Origin: Geitlerinema sp. BBD 1991-9
GTDB taxonomy: Bacteria > Cyanobacteriota > Cyanobacteriia > Cyanobacteriales > Geitlerinemataceae
Assembly: GCA_001657325.1 (NCBI GenBank)
Contig: LWRO01000006.1
Location: 1-64,000, forward strand
DNA: 64,000 nt
Reading direction: 5' to 3'
Shown here: positions 20,001 through 27,346 of the stretch, piece by piece
Position numbering within the stretch: the first letter of the stretch is position 1
Layout: each line of letters begins with the position of its first letter
Position numbers and translations under genes: made by a program
Notes under the pieces: model-generated
What the model saw: only the letters and a program-made list of their open reading frames with translations
The model's database searches: none
Told to the model about the DNA's origin: nothing

Positions 20001-20132
20001 CCAACTGTTGCCGGTTCGACTTCAATTTTGGAAGCAGAGTCTTCGACATTAGCGGTGGATGGGTTGGCGGTTGCGCCTGACAACCGGGAAGCGAATTTGT
20101 GGGGAAATCCTTTCGGAAACGATTCGATTTAG
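14019..20132 (+). CDS. Giant multidomain phosphoesterase: PhoD, EEP, phytase-like, beta-propeller phytase with inserted GDSL esterase
   Basis: A 2037-residue protein built from phosphorus-scavenging enzymes. Residues about 28-120 are a PhoD N-terminal domain (LPNGIASGDTGQTSTILWTR). About 125-515 form a PhoD metallophosphatase with FVLHGDTVYADF, IDDHEVTNDF and VAADIHG. About 568-945 form an endonuclease/exonuclease/phosphatase domain (FASFNASLNRN, VLVNEFDFD, IVGDQNADPFDGD, SSDHRLVY). About 955-1312 match the phytase-family esterase-like domain. About 1318-1558 begin a beta-propeller phytase (DSDDPAIWVN). A GDSL hydrolase (FGDSLSDVG, Ser1570; DDFHP, His1802) interrupts it at about 1560-1825. 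The propeller resumes at ADIEGLSIYDAGDGEGYILV. No classical signal peptide or RTX tail is visible, so the export route is unclear. A Pho box lies upstream. Confidence 0.9.
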   Translation: MSILDFLNIFDLDTNTFLDDLRDETEGSPTLPNGIASGDTGQTSTILWTRSTETDFVAIEYATTPDFSEILGTLSTEVSDPNQPVKLELSGLQPNTEYYYRVTDGEGSSQIGRFKTAAEVGTVEGLRFGVSGDWRGELSPYPAITNADEKDLDFFVLHGDTVYADFPSPALNKPQAETLDEFRLKHAEVYGERAGLNTWGELRASTSVFATIDDHEVTNDFSGGAPAFTDPLGRFGMGSELINDTPLYDNGLQAFQEYNPIRDEFYGETGDSRTEGERKLYRTQTYGSDAAVFILDSRSFRDPALPQADLNDTLEILEFLGASFDPSRTMLGRVQVEDLKQDLLAAENAGVTWKFVMVPEPIQNLGLIAAGDRFEGYAAERTEILNFIDTNDIDNVVFVAADIHGTVVNNLTYQLEPLGQQIPTNTFEISTGSVAFDAPFGPTVIDLAADVGLLSPEQVTFFNSLPREGQDAFIEELTNAQLQSLGYDPIGLQGSPINAQLLQGGYVATQTFGWTEFEIDPNTQELLVTTYGIDPYTEAELNTNPETILDRSPEVVSQFSVTPEFDTARFASFNASLNRNTEGQLIADLSTPENAQAQTIAEIIQRNSPDVVLVNEFDFDANGQAAQLFQDNYLSVSQNGASPINYPYRYVAPSNTGIASGFDFDNNGSIVTTPGENGYGNDAFGFGNFPGQFGMVLYSKYPIETDEIRTFQNFLWKDMPGALLPDDPDTPEPNDWYSEEELEAFRLSSKSHWDIPVNINGQTIHVLASHPTPPVFDGPEDRNGRRNHDEIRFWADYVTPDRGDYIYDDAGNTGGLTSGDRFVIVGDQNADPFDGDSTNNAISQLLDNPTVNTRVTPASIGSIDATNRQGSNNLTQTGNPAYDTADFGEAEFNGPGNVRVDYVLPSENLEITDAGVFWPTADDPQFGLVGDFPFPSSDHRLVYADVVVAPPSVDVPTVSSIDRLTVSNIDLLGEVNFPTGLEFGGTEVGGLSGITYDAERGLYYSLSDDRSQTNPARYYTLNIDLSDGSLDNNDVNFIGVTTLLDRNGEPFPENSLDPEGLALTSYGTLIVSSEGDANNLVNPFVREYRIDGQQLGEFSVPAKYLPTADNSNGIRNNLAFESLTLTPDGSRLYTATENALNQDGPAATVETSSLSRILEYDLATGQPAREFVYEVEEVPDEPIPADAFSTNGLVELLALDNNGTFLALERAFSVGVGNTVKLYEVNSQGALDVSGENDLFWEEEGIPFEIDPPVQKRLLLDFAEIGVTPDNLEGLALGPVLPDGRQSLIVVSDNNFNETQSTQFVALALELDSIPAAVPTLETVGFVDDEDAPFAGDSDDPAIWVNSDNPDNSLVIATAKDGGLVTFDLNGNLLQRILPAGFGEIRYNNVDIVSDFDLGERTVDLAIASDRENDTLAIWRIDENSRELVDVTSPNILETIFGVDDGEQTAYGLTAYTEAETGIPYVFVSQGDGNLLAQLELVANDEGQVSANLVRTLSLPVPTGDPEDSQSEGLVVDVDRNVLYVALEEEVGLLKTDASPNGNGEFTLVQAIDSGDETRSFDEIVVFGDSLSDVGNAFIASSGANPPSPPYFEGRFSNGELVVERLAQSLDLEASLPVLAGGNNFAVGGATTGFGTSIQGAPNIGEQINLYLNQDSPDASDLVYLYAGSNNFVQSSTPVDPATVVNDIVGHITTLAEAGAQTFIVPNLGDFGQSPFVRSIGRSEEISTSIENFNVLLDTSLDVLESDLGVDIIELDFAGVIDAIQDNPSAFGLSNIQEAAFDITTGTVVENPDEYLFWDDFHPSAAIQEIVAQAVRGELEGLVSPEFSPLKADIEGLSIYDAGDGEGYILVSSQGDSTYAVFDREGDNPYLGSFVVADNATIDQANESDGLDVVSANLGDKYPDGLLVVQDGANDPQAVFEDDEELENRSTNFKFVSWDGVAQALGLSSGDGLTGDDDESSESNGDDEDGSFDRSSRSRNPIAEDWEIVATFDAPTVAGSTSILEAESSTLAVDGLAVAPDNREANLWGNPFGNDSI

Positions 20133-20161
20133 GCGTTTAAGTCTCGATCGAAACAACGATT

Positions 20162-20183
20162 GTGGGGAACGTTTGTTCCCCAC
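20162..20183. terminator. Hairpin between convergent genes
   Basis: Perfect 9-bp stem GTGGGGAAC/GTTCCCCAC with a GTTT loop in the 65-base gap between two convergent genes. Only a weak pyrimidine run (TTCTTTCC) follows, so it may be a bidirectional terminator of modest strength. Confidence 0.55.
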
Positions 20184-20197
20184 TTCTTTCCACATTG

Positions 20198-23100
20198 TCA
20201 CAGCGCATAGATTTTGACGATATTCGACAAACCCGCAAACTCAAGCTCGACTCGAGGGAAATCACCGCGATAGACAATCTTTCCGGTACACGTCTCATCT
20301 AAACGAAACTTGAGATAGCTGCCGCTATTTGCACCGATTACAGCTTGTCCTAATTTAACTTTACTACCCTGTCGATCGATCTGAATTTTGAGTTCTTGTC
20401 GGTTAAATCGATCGTCTAAAAACACCTTTAGAGCTTTTTCTTTACGAGTCACTCTGACGTTCATCGTATCGATTTGAAAACTACTTAAAGTTTCGCTGAA
20501 ATGTTGTATCTCAACGTTCGGAGGCAATCCCTCGATCGAAGCGTGTGGTTTAATTTTTTTCTGGATAGGGATTTGAGGTTGCTCTTCGATCGCGATCGGT
20601 GGAATTGGAATCCTTGCGAGATCGAGATGCCATTTTTTAGCTTTTTGCGTGAGTTCTCGATCGAGTTTTTGTGCGCGTTCTGGATTCACCCCTCGCTCGT
20701 ATTCGACTTGTTGGCGTTTCGTCGCCAGCCATCGCTGACGAGCTTCTCGCTGTTCTGCTTCGGGAATTTCTGTATTTTCAGTAAAACGTTCGTAGAATTG
20801 TAATGTGGGAACAAATTCACCGATGCGCTCGAACGTTACACCCACCTCAGATAACGTGAGATGCGATTTCCAATCAGACTGAGCCACGACTGCTTTTAAA
20901 AACGCCACGTACTGCGATCGATGGTTTCTCGCTTCGTCGGGTAATAAGCGAGAACGTGCGATTTTACGAACGATGTCCCACCGAAGCGGATCGACTTCAG
21001 GAACGTTAAACTTGCTTGAGTTAAACTTGTTTAAGCGTTCGATCGCTTCCAGCCAAATTTGAGCTTTCAGAAGATACTCAATTTCGTCCGCATAACGCTG
21101 TTGTTTTTCCAAAGCCCAGCCAATATCTTCTCGTCGATCGAGCCAATTTTTGTGAACGGGTTTTCCAGCCTCTTCCCAGATGTTTAAAATGACCGTATCT
21201 TCTTCAGCCTGTCGCAAATCAGCTAAACCTTCTGGAAATCCCCGAACTTGTGCTTTGGCAAAGTAATAGTCGTGGGTATTCACAAAATTGCAAGCGTTCC
21301 AACAGCTAACTGCTCGGGGCCAAGTTTGACTTTGAAAGAAACACCGACCTGCAATCTCCAAGAGTTTTGGATAGCTTGAAAGTTCCTCAAAAAGTATGCC
21401 TAAATTTTGCCATTGTTCGCGACTGAAGCTTCCCGTTTTTTGGGTCGAACGATCGATGGCTTTAGCATAATCGTCAATCGCTGTTTGCCAAGGTTTACTC
21501 GATCGATGTTTTTTAGCAAGATCGATGTTTTTTTCTAAAAACTGTGTAAATTGCTGTAAACGGCTTGTGGATAGCGGTCGATCGATAGCAAATTCGACGA
21601 TCGATCGTTCGATGAGATGGCCGTTATAGTGAAATGCTTCATACAAACTCTGTAAACGTTGCCAGTGCAAACCTTCCCAAAAACACACCCAAGCCTCATC
21701 GAACCGACGGAGTTCGAGAAATCGATCGCCAGCTTCTTCCCACTTTCCTTCAAACTTCAACGCATAAGCTTCACAAGATTGAGCTTCTGTATTTAACGTC
21801 AAAGAATAATAAAATTCTCGAGCGCGTCGCAACAGGTCAGGATTTTGATGAGTGTGACCGTCTTTTTCCAACTCTCGAGCATTACGATGGCGATCGTCTC
21901 GATCGAGGACTTTTAGGCTTTCACCTAAAACCAAAGTACCAACACGATTGTCGGTATTCCATACCGTCGGATTGTCTGCTTTTTCGATAAACTTTTCGAG
22001 TCGATCGAGATTGGCTAGTTTCCAAAGGGATTCTTCCCCAGTTGGTGAATCGATAATAATTAATTCTTCCGTCGCACGACTTGCGGCAACATAAAGCTTA
22101 TTAAAAAAGTATTCGAGAGCGAGATTGAGCCGAGAATTGTTTGTAATTTCTAATAAATCTAGATTTTGGTAGTGCTTGGAAAACTCATCGCCAAATTTAT
22201 AAACCACGACGAGTGGATATTCACTGCCTTTAATTTGGCTGGCACTAAAAACGTTTTTGGGTAGCTCTCTGTTCAGGGCCTCTGGGAATAGCTGTCTTAA
22301 ATTTTCATCTTGGCATACGTAATCAATTTCGCCGCCCTCATCACAGGGAACGATAAAGATTGGATCGGTATGTAAGTGATTTTTTAAATTTTCAAGAGTT
22401 AGATTTTGTCCAAAAATAAACTTTTGAGGGTCTAAGCTGTGACCGATTTTCCAGGCAATTTGAGGTTTGATTTCTCGAATCCGAAAAATAACGTGTCGCC
22501 AGAGAAGAATTGAGTTAGTAAATTGGACGATTGCAGGACTCGATCGATAGTTTGCCTCGAGTTCTTTGAATGTCATTTTTAAGTTTAGTTGGCCGTCGGG
22601 ATCTAAGCTTGCAATGACTTGTTCGTAAAAAGCAGAACGAATGCTATCCCATCGAAATCCTGTCGGATTTAGAGTTTGAAGTGGATCGCCTGCAAAGGCA
22701 AAGGGTAAACTAAAGACAGGGGAGTATAATTCATACTGAGTTAATGCGGAAAGTCGAACAATAAGCTGTAGTTCGAGTTTAGTAAAATCTTGTGCCTCGT
22801 CGCAAAAAATAGCGCTATGGCTTGCTGAATAGTAGTGTCCTTGTAAAATCGTGCGAACCAGGTCTTGATCGTCCCAATATCCCTGTTCTTCTGTTAGATT
22901 TTTATACCAGCGCCAAACTCCATGATAAATGGCTTGGAATCGATCGACCTCGATCGTTTTTTCTCGACGCGGAATTTCTTGATAAGCACTGGGGGTCATA
23001 TCTTCTAAACTATAACCCTTGATAAAAGCGCGAATGACGTGCCAACATTCGTCTGCTGAGAACTGATTGAAGGCATTTTTATAGAGTTGCTCGAAGCGAT

Positions 23101-24400
23101 AAAATGAAATATGTTTGTCGAGATCGAAGCGGCTGATTTTATAATGAGGTAGCTTGCTTAATAAAAAATCTTGAAAAGGATAAAAAAATGAATCAATTTC
23201 CGAAGCTTGACCATCAAAATCGATAAATTCATGATGATATCTGAGTAGTTTTTTGATTCCATTACGGGCAGTCTCTAAAAGTTTTTGATTATATGTTAAA
23301 AATAGTGGTTTAGGATGTTCGTTGCCGTTTTGATAGTCAAATTGCTCGACGATTTGGAAGTAACGCCGACAGCAATCAGCAAATAAGTAAAATAACATAG
23401 TTGATTTACCACTCCCCGCACGACCATTGATAAAGAGTGGTAATTTACTATTTTGCAAAATGACTTCTTCTTCGCTAGATAGAGCAAAATTAATTGCAAA
23501 ATTTTGCCCAGATTCAACTGTTAAAACTTGCTCAATTTCTCCCCATAATGTCGGATCGCTGACGAGATACTCGGGATAATATTGTCGTGAATAACGCGCG
23601 AGATCGTTGCGAGTCAAGGTTTGAGCTAGTCGATTGATGTGTTTGTCAAACAGTCCGGTGTGACGACCCACGAAATCAATTTCTTCTGGAGATGGTATAG
23701 AATTAAAGGGAGATAATAAAACAATTGAAAATGGTTCTGGACAGTCTTGCAATTCGACTAAACTATATAAAACTGCTTTGTTCGGTGAATCTTGTTTGTA
23801 TTTAATACAGACATTTTGGTAGTCAGTTTCTTGGTCTGCGATCGTTTGGGATGTTGATGCATTTGCAATGCTGTAAATCAGTTCGTGATACGTTTGCCAG
23901 AAATCTTTGACGGCTCGATCTTGAAATCGCTCGATCCAACAGGGTGTTTCATAGACCCCCCATTCCTTAGAACTGTCTTGAAAACTAGGTCGATGAGTCC
24001 AGCTTGTTAAGTCTGGAGGGAGTCTTTTATGCGAAGACACTGAGGATTTTTGTTGGAGAGTTGCGTTAATATCCCTTTCAATTTTTAAGATATCAATTGC
24101 TCGATCGAAATGAGTTCTTCCATAAGTTTCGGGATTATCTAAAAAATTTTCGTAGTCGTTACCGCCCCGCGTTAAAATATCCAAAAAACACAAAACTCGG
24201 ACATTTTGAATTTTGACGATTTTACCAATCAATCGAAAATTTTGAATAGGACGTTTCAAATAGGGGTAAATCCATTCAAAGTAGCTTTGAACGACTGGCA
24301 TTCCTTGATGTTCTATTTCATTTTTGATTGTCATGAGGCGATCGAAGATGTGATGCTCGATCGCATCGTTTTTACAGCTTTCTGTTACGTAAACGAACAT
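20198..24400 (-). CDS. Large SF1 (UvrD/TRANK1-like) helicase with helical-repeat C terminus
   Basis: An SF1 helicase-like protein of about 1400 residues. Numbering from the upstream ATG at 24412: residues 1-300 are a family-specific N-terminal region; Walker A NGRAGSGKSTML is at 329-340, Walker B AIFCDEAQDF at 534-543, motif III AGDPLQT at 574-580, and ANYRSSPAIVQF at about 620-631. SASQIKGSEYPLVVVYKF (723-740) and LYVAASRATEELIIID (773-788) complete the core. Residues about 860-1240 look like TPR-type helical pairs, and the last 100 are beta-rich. The layout recalls eukaryotic TRANK1 and uncharacterised bacterial relatives. The ATG at 24400 has GGAG six bases upstream and is preferred. No partner nuclease gene is adjacent; the function is unknown. 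Confidence 0.82.
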   Translation of the reverse strand: MFVYVTESCKNDAIEHHIFDRLMTIKNEIEHQGMPVVQSYFEWIYPYLKRPIQNFRLIGKIVKIQNVRVLCFLDILTRGGNDYENFLDNPETYGRTHFDRAIDILKIERDINATLQQKSSVSSHKRLPPDLTSWTHRPSFQDSSKEWGVYETPCWIERFQDRAVKDFWQTYHELIYSIANASTSQTIADQETDYQNVCIKYKQDSPNKAVLYSLVELQDCPEPFSIVLLSPFNSIPSPEEIDFVGRHTGLFDKHINRLAQTLTRNDLARYSRQYYPEYLVSDPTLWGEIEQVLTVESGQNFAINFALSSEEEVILQNSKLPLFINGRAGSGKSTMLFYLFADCCRRYFQIVEQFDYQNGNEHPKPLFLTYNQKLLETARNGIKKLLRYHHEFIDFDGQASEIDSFFYPFQDFLLSKLPHYKISRFDLDKHISFYRFEQLYKNAFNQFSADECWHVIRAFIKGYSLEDMTPSAYQEIPRREKTIEVDRFQAIYHGVWRWYKNLTEEQGYWDDQDLVRTILQGHYYSASHSAIFCDEAQDFTKLELQLIVRLSALTQYELYSPVFSLPFAFAGDPLQTLNPTGFRWDSIRSAFYEQVIASLDPDGQLNLKMTFKELEANYRSSPAIVQFTNSILLWRHVIFRIREIKPQIAWKIGHSLDPQKFIFGQNLTLENLKNHLHTDPIFIVPCDEGGEIDYVCQDENLRQLFPEALNRELPKNVFSASQIKGSEYPLVVVYKFGDEFSKHYQNLDLLEITNNSRLNLALEYFFNKLYVAASRATEELIIIDSPTGEESLWKLANLDRLEKFIEKADNPTVWNTDNRVGTLVLGESLKVLDRDDRHRNARELEKDGHTHQNPDLLRRAREFYYSLTLNTEAQSCEAYALKFEGKWEEAGDRFLELRRFDEAWVCFWEGLHWQRLQSLYEAFHYNGHLIERSIVEFAIDRPLSTSRLQQFTQFLEKNIDLAKKHRSSKPWQTAIDDYAKAIDRSTQKTGSFSREQWQNLGILFEELSSYPKLLEIAGRCFFQSQTWPRAVSCWNACNFVNTHDYYFAKAQVRGFPEGLADLRQAEEDTVILNIWEEAGKPVHKNWLDRREDIGWALEKQQRYADEIEYLLKAQIWLEAIERLNKFNSSKFNVPEVDPLRWDIVRKIARSRLLPDEARNHRSQYVAFLKAVVAQSDWKSHLTLSEVGVTFERIGEFVPTLQFYERFTENTEIPEAEQREARQRWLATKRQQVEYERGVNPERAQKLDRELTQKAKKWHLDLARIPIPPIAIEEQPQIPIQKKIKPHASIEGLPPNVEIQHFSETLSSFQIDTMNVRVTRKEKALKVFLDDRFNRQELKIQIDRQGSKVKLGQAVIGANSGSYLKFRLDETCTGKIVYRGDFPRVELEFAGLSNIVKIYAL

Positions 24401-24788
24401 AACTATCTCCATTTCTCACGGTGCAACGTTATCTGGCTAAAGATATTTGACGAAAAGAGTAAAGTCCAAAAATATCTTAAAAGACCCAAAAAATTTTTTG
24501 TTCGATCGAGGGTTATTCGATCGAGTCTAAAAAACGTCATTTGCAGGGTTGACGCAGTTGTCAAATAGCTGCCGAAGATTATCTAAAAAAAATTAATAAG
24601 TACTGGTCTAATTCTATCCTAAATTAATAGATGATACGATTAAATTGCAAAAAAAATTATCAATCGATCGCGGATTCAACATAAATTTGCATTTTTTTAG
24701 AATTCTTTAGTTCTTGTGCGACTTAAATCAACAAAATTTAATATAGAAATGCTACGATCGAGTCTCGTAATCGACTGTCCGAGGTTCG
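24401..24788. other. AT-rich divergent promoter region
   Basis: About 390 bases between divergent genes, rich in A and T tracts. No gene, structured RNA or repeat was recognised. A short forward frame overlapping the helicase start is a shadow. Confidence 0.55.
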
Positions 24789-25571
24789 ATGGTGAACGCC
24801 TTCAAAAAATTCATTTTCAGCCTTTGCTGCTGCCTCCTCACCCTCAATCTCTTTGCCTGTCGTGACGTTTCCCTCAACACCGTCACTACAGATGGCATTG
24901 ACCCATCTCCCAACCCAACATCTCCCTACGAATATCACCGCATTCACAGCCGTGACGGAATCGGAAAATTTTACCTAGGGCGAGAAATTGCCAAAATAAT
25001 GGGACATACGGAAATGATGTGGCTCGAACGGCCGAGCCGCCAAACCCAAGAACGTCCGAACCAAGCGATCGAGGCGCTCGATCTCCAACCGACCGACACC
25101 GTAGCCGACATCGGTGCGGGAACCGGGTATTTCAGCTTTCGCATCGCCGCACGAATCCCTGAAGGAACAGTGTTCGCCGTCGATATCCAACCCGAGATGG
25201 TCGACGTTCTCGAATTCCTCAAAACCGAAAACCAAGTTAAAAACCTCGAACCCATCCTCGGAACCCCGAAAGATCCCCAACTCCCCGAAGGCAGTATCGA
25301 TTTAGCGTTGATGGTGGATGCGTACCACGAATTCGAGTATCCGCAAGAATTGATGGAACACCTATTTCAAGCCTTAAAGCCAGGTGGCCGCGTCGTTTTG
25401 CTCGAGTATCGCCGCGAAAACCCGCTTATCCCCATCAAAACACTACACAAAATGACCCAACAGCAAGCCAAGCGAGAAATGGCAGCAGTCGGCTTAACCT
25501 GGCGTGAAACGCTAAACGACTTACCCAATCAGCATTTTATGGTGTTCGAGCGACCGAAGCAGCCGATCTGA
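24789..25571 (+). CDS. Class I SAM-dependent methyltransferase with lipoprotein signal
   Basis: A 260-residue protein with a methyltransferase core behind an export signal. Residues 1-24 (MVNAFKKFIFSLCCCLLTLN then LFAC) are a typical lipoprotein signal with a lipobox cysteine at 24. The Rossmann core has motif I VADIGAGTGYFSF at about 100-112, motif II VFAVDIQPEMVD, motif III region LGTPKDPQLPEGSIDLALMV and a post-core LKPGGRVVLLEYRREN. SAM-binding residues are intact. A SAM-dependent enzyme outside the cytoplasm would lack cofactor, so either the signal is not used or SAM is not the ligand there. The ATG at 24789 has GAGG at good spacing. A 2Fe-2S ferredoxin gene follows 98 bases on. Confidence 0.85.
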   Translation: MVNAFKKFIFSLCCCLLTLNLFACRDVSLNTVTTDGIDPSPNPTSPYEYHRIHSRDGIGKFYLGREIAKIMGHTEMMWLERPSRQTQERPNQAIEALDLQPTDTVADIGAGTGYFSFRIAARIPEGTVFAVDIQPEMVDVLEFLKTENQVKNLEPILGTPKDPQLPEGSIDLALMVDAYHEFEYPQELMEHLFQALKPGGRVVLLEYRRENPLIPIKTLHKMTQQQAKREMAAVGLTWRETLNDLPNQHFMVFERPKQPI

Positions 25572-25668
25572 GTCTGCTATTTTGTGGAAGAATGAAAAAC
25601 TGTATCCATTACTGAATCGCGATAGAGGCTTTGTTCGCGACAGTCCCGTAGGAGTATCACCACTGCTT

Positions 25669-25989
25669 ATGTCTAAAACTTACACTGTCGAGATCCTGCA
25701 CGAAGGTCAAAACTATACCCTCGAAGTCCCCGAAAACCAGACGATCCTCAAAGCCGCCCACGATGCTGATATCGATCTCCCGAGTTCCTGCTATGCTGGC
25801 GTTTGTACCACCTGTGCTGGCAAAATCCTAGAAGGAACCGTCGATCAAAGTGAAGGGATGGGGATCAGTCCTGAAATGCAAGCGGAAGGATATGCCCTGT
25901 TGTGTATCTCCTACCCTCGATCGAACCTGAAAATCGAAACCAACAAGGAAGACGAAGTTTACCAACGCCAGTTCTCACAACCCGCGTAG
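25669..25989 (+). CDS. 2Fe-2S plant-type ferredoxin
   Basis: A 106-residue soluble electron carrier of the plant-type ferredoxin family. The cluster ligands are in CYAGVCTTCAGK (C-x4-C-x2-C) with the fourth cysteine in YALLCISYPRS. The fold starts TYTVEILHEGQNYTLEVPEN. An extension of about ten residues after the usual end (NKEDEVYQRQFSQPA) is seen in ferredoxins other than the main photosynthetic PetF, so a specialised partner is likely but unknown. The frame is open further upstream, but family conservation begins at the ATG at 25669. Confidence 0.93.
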   Translation: MSKTYTVEILHEGQNYTLEVPENQTILKAAHDADIDLPSSCYAGVCTTCAGKILEGTVDQSEGMGISPEMQAEGYALLCISYPRSNLKIETNKEDEVYQRQFSQPA

Positions 25990-26102
25990 GGGAAATGAGG
26001 GGATGATGAGGTGAAAAGATAGAGAAATCTCAAATCATTCGGTCATCTCATCATCCGATTCACGTTCCATCCTCGTTACCGAGCGCACAACCTCGAAAAA
26101 TT

Positions 26103-26285
26103 ATGACCACCCATTTCATCACTGCCGAAATCGACCTGACGGAATCGCCCAAACAACTCCAACAGGATATCGAGTCCGAACTGCAAAAACGCGGGGAGCC
26201 GTTACGTTGGGCGGTAACAGACATTAATCCCACGACTCAAAAAGCGCGAGTCGAAGCGGTCGTCACTCGGGACGCTGACGCTTAA
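26103..26285 (+). CDS. Small conserved hypothetical protein
   Basis: A 60-residue acidic protein (MTTHFITAEIDLTESPKQLQ...). Its pattern, an N-terminal strand, an amphipathic helix and two C-terminal strands, suggests a compact alpha/beta fold. It ends five bases before the GTG of the DUF3326 gene, so the two are almost certainly one transcript and probably act together. I do not recognise the family. Confidence 0.62.
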   Translation: MTTHFITAEIDLTESPKQLQQDIESELQKRGEPLRWAVTDINPTTQKARVEAVVTRDADA

Positions 26286-26290
26286 CCACC

Positions 26291-27346
26291 GTGAGCGTTC
26301 GTCCGTACACGATCCTCGCCCTCGTTCCCACGGGAATCGGTGCTGCTGTCGGCGGTTACGCTGGCGATGCGATTCCCGTGGCGCGCGCTTTGGCACAAAT
26401 CAGCGATCGACTCATTACCCATCCCAACGTCCTCAACGGCGCACAACTGTACTGGTCTGACCCCAGTATCTTCTACGTCGAAGGGTACGGTTTAGACCAA
26501 TTCGCCGCTGGTCGTTGGGGCTTGCAACCCGTACATCAAAACCGGGTAGGGATGATTTTAGACCGATCCATCGAACCCGAGCTGCGCCTGCGGCACCTCC
26601 AGACCGCCGATGCCACCCGCGCGACCTTGGGACTCGACTTAACCGATTACGTTGTCACCGATCGACCGTTAGGGGTTCGCGTTCGTACCTCCGACGCAGG
26701 AGCGAGTTGGGGAACCCTCGAAAACCCCGATAGCTTGCTCCGAGCTGCCGAAACCCTCATCCAGCGTGCCGGCGCTGAAGCCATTGCCATCATCGCCCGC
26801 TTTCCCGACGAAAGCGGTGAAGTCTTACAGAATTATCGCACCGGCCGGGGCGTCGATCCCATTGCCGGTGCCGAAGCCGTTATCAGCCATCTCGTGGTGC
26901 GTCAATTTCAAATCCCAGCCGCCCACGCACCAGCACTGTTGCCCCTCCCCCCCGATCCCGACCTATCCCCCCGAGCCGCTGCTGAAGAATTGGGGTATAC
27001 CTTCTTACCCTGCGTGTTGGTGGGATTGAGTCGCGCCCCACAATTTTCCGTTTCGCCAAGCGATCGAGCAATTCGATCGAGCGACGTCGATGCCGTTGTC
27101 GTTCCCGAAACCGCTTGTGGAGGCAGTGCTATTCTGAGTTTGAGTCAAACGGCCGCAAAAATCGTCGCCGTTCGCGATAACTGCACCCAAATGCAGGTTC
27201 CCCCCGATCGGGTCGGGGTTCCGGCCGTTGTGGTGGACTCGTATCTCGAAGCTTTAGGGGTTTTAGTGGCGCATCGGGCTGGCATTAGCCCGGCTGCCCT
27301 GAAGCCCACGCTCTCATCGTGCCGTCAACTGTCTTGCTTAGCGTGA
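26291..27346 (+). CDS. DUF3326 domain protein
   Basis: A 351-residue protein of the DUF3326 family, found widely in cyanobacteria and plants; the biochemical role is unknown. It opens with ILALVPTGIGAAVGGYAGDA, a glycine-rich loop. It also has ITHPNVLNGAQLYW, VPETACGGSAILSL and a conserved cysteine-bearing SSCRQLSCLA tail. Annotation pipelines sometimes relate such proteins to nicotinate-nucleotide phosphoribosyltransferase-like folds, but no catalytic motif of that family is evident. The start is GTG at 26291, immediately after the 60-residue gene. The following CPBP protease gene overlaps its end by 28 bases, giving a tight three-gene unit. Confidence 0.82.
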   Translation: MSVRPYTILALVPTGIGAAVGGYAGDAIPVARALAQISDRLITHPNVLNGAQLYWSDPSIFYVEGYGLDQFAAGRWGLQPVHQNRVGMILDRSIEPELRLRHLQTADATRATLGLDLTDYVVTDRPLGVRVRTSDAGASWGTLENPDSLLRAAETLIQRAGAEAIAIIARFPDESGEVLQNYRTGRGVDPIAGAEAVISHLVVRQFQIPAAHAPALLPLPPDPDLSPRAAAEELGYTFLPCVLVGLSRAPQFSVSPSDRAIRSSDVDAVVVPETACGGSAILSLSQTAAKIVAVRDNCTQMQVPPDRVGVPAVVVDSYLEALGVLVAHRAGISPAALKPTLSSCRQLSCLA

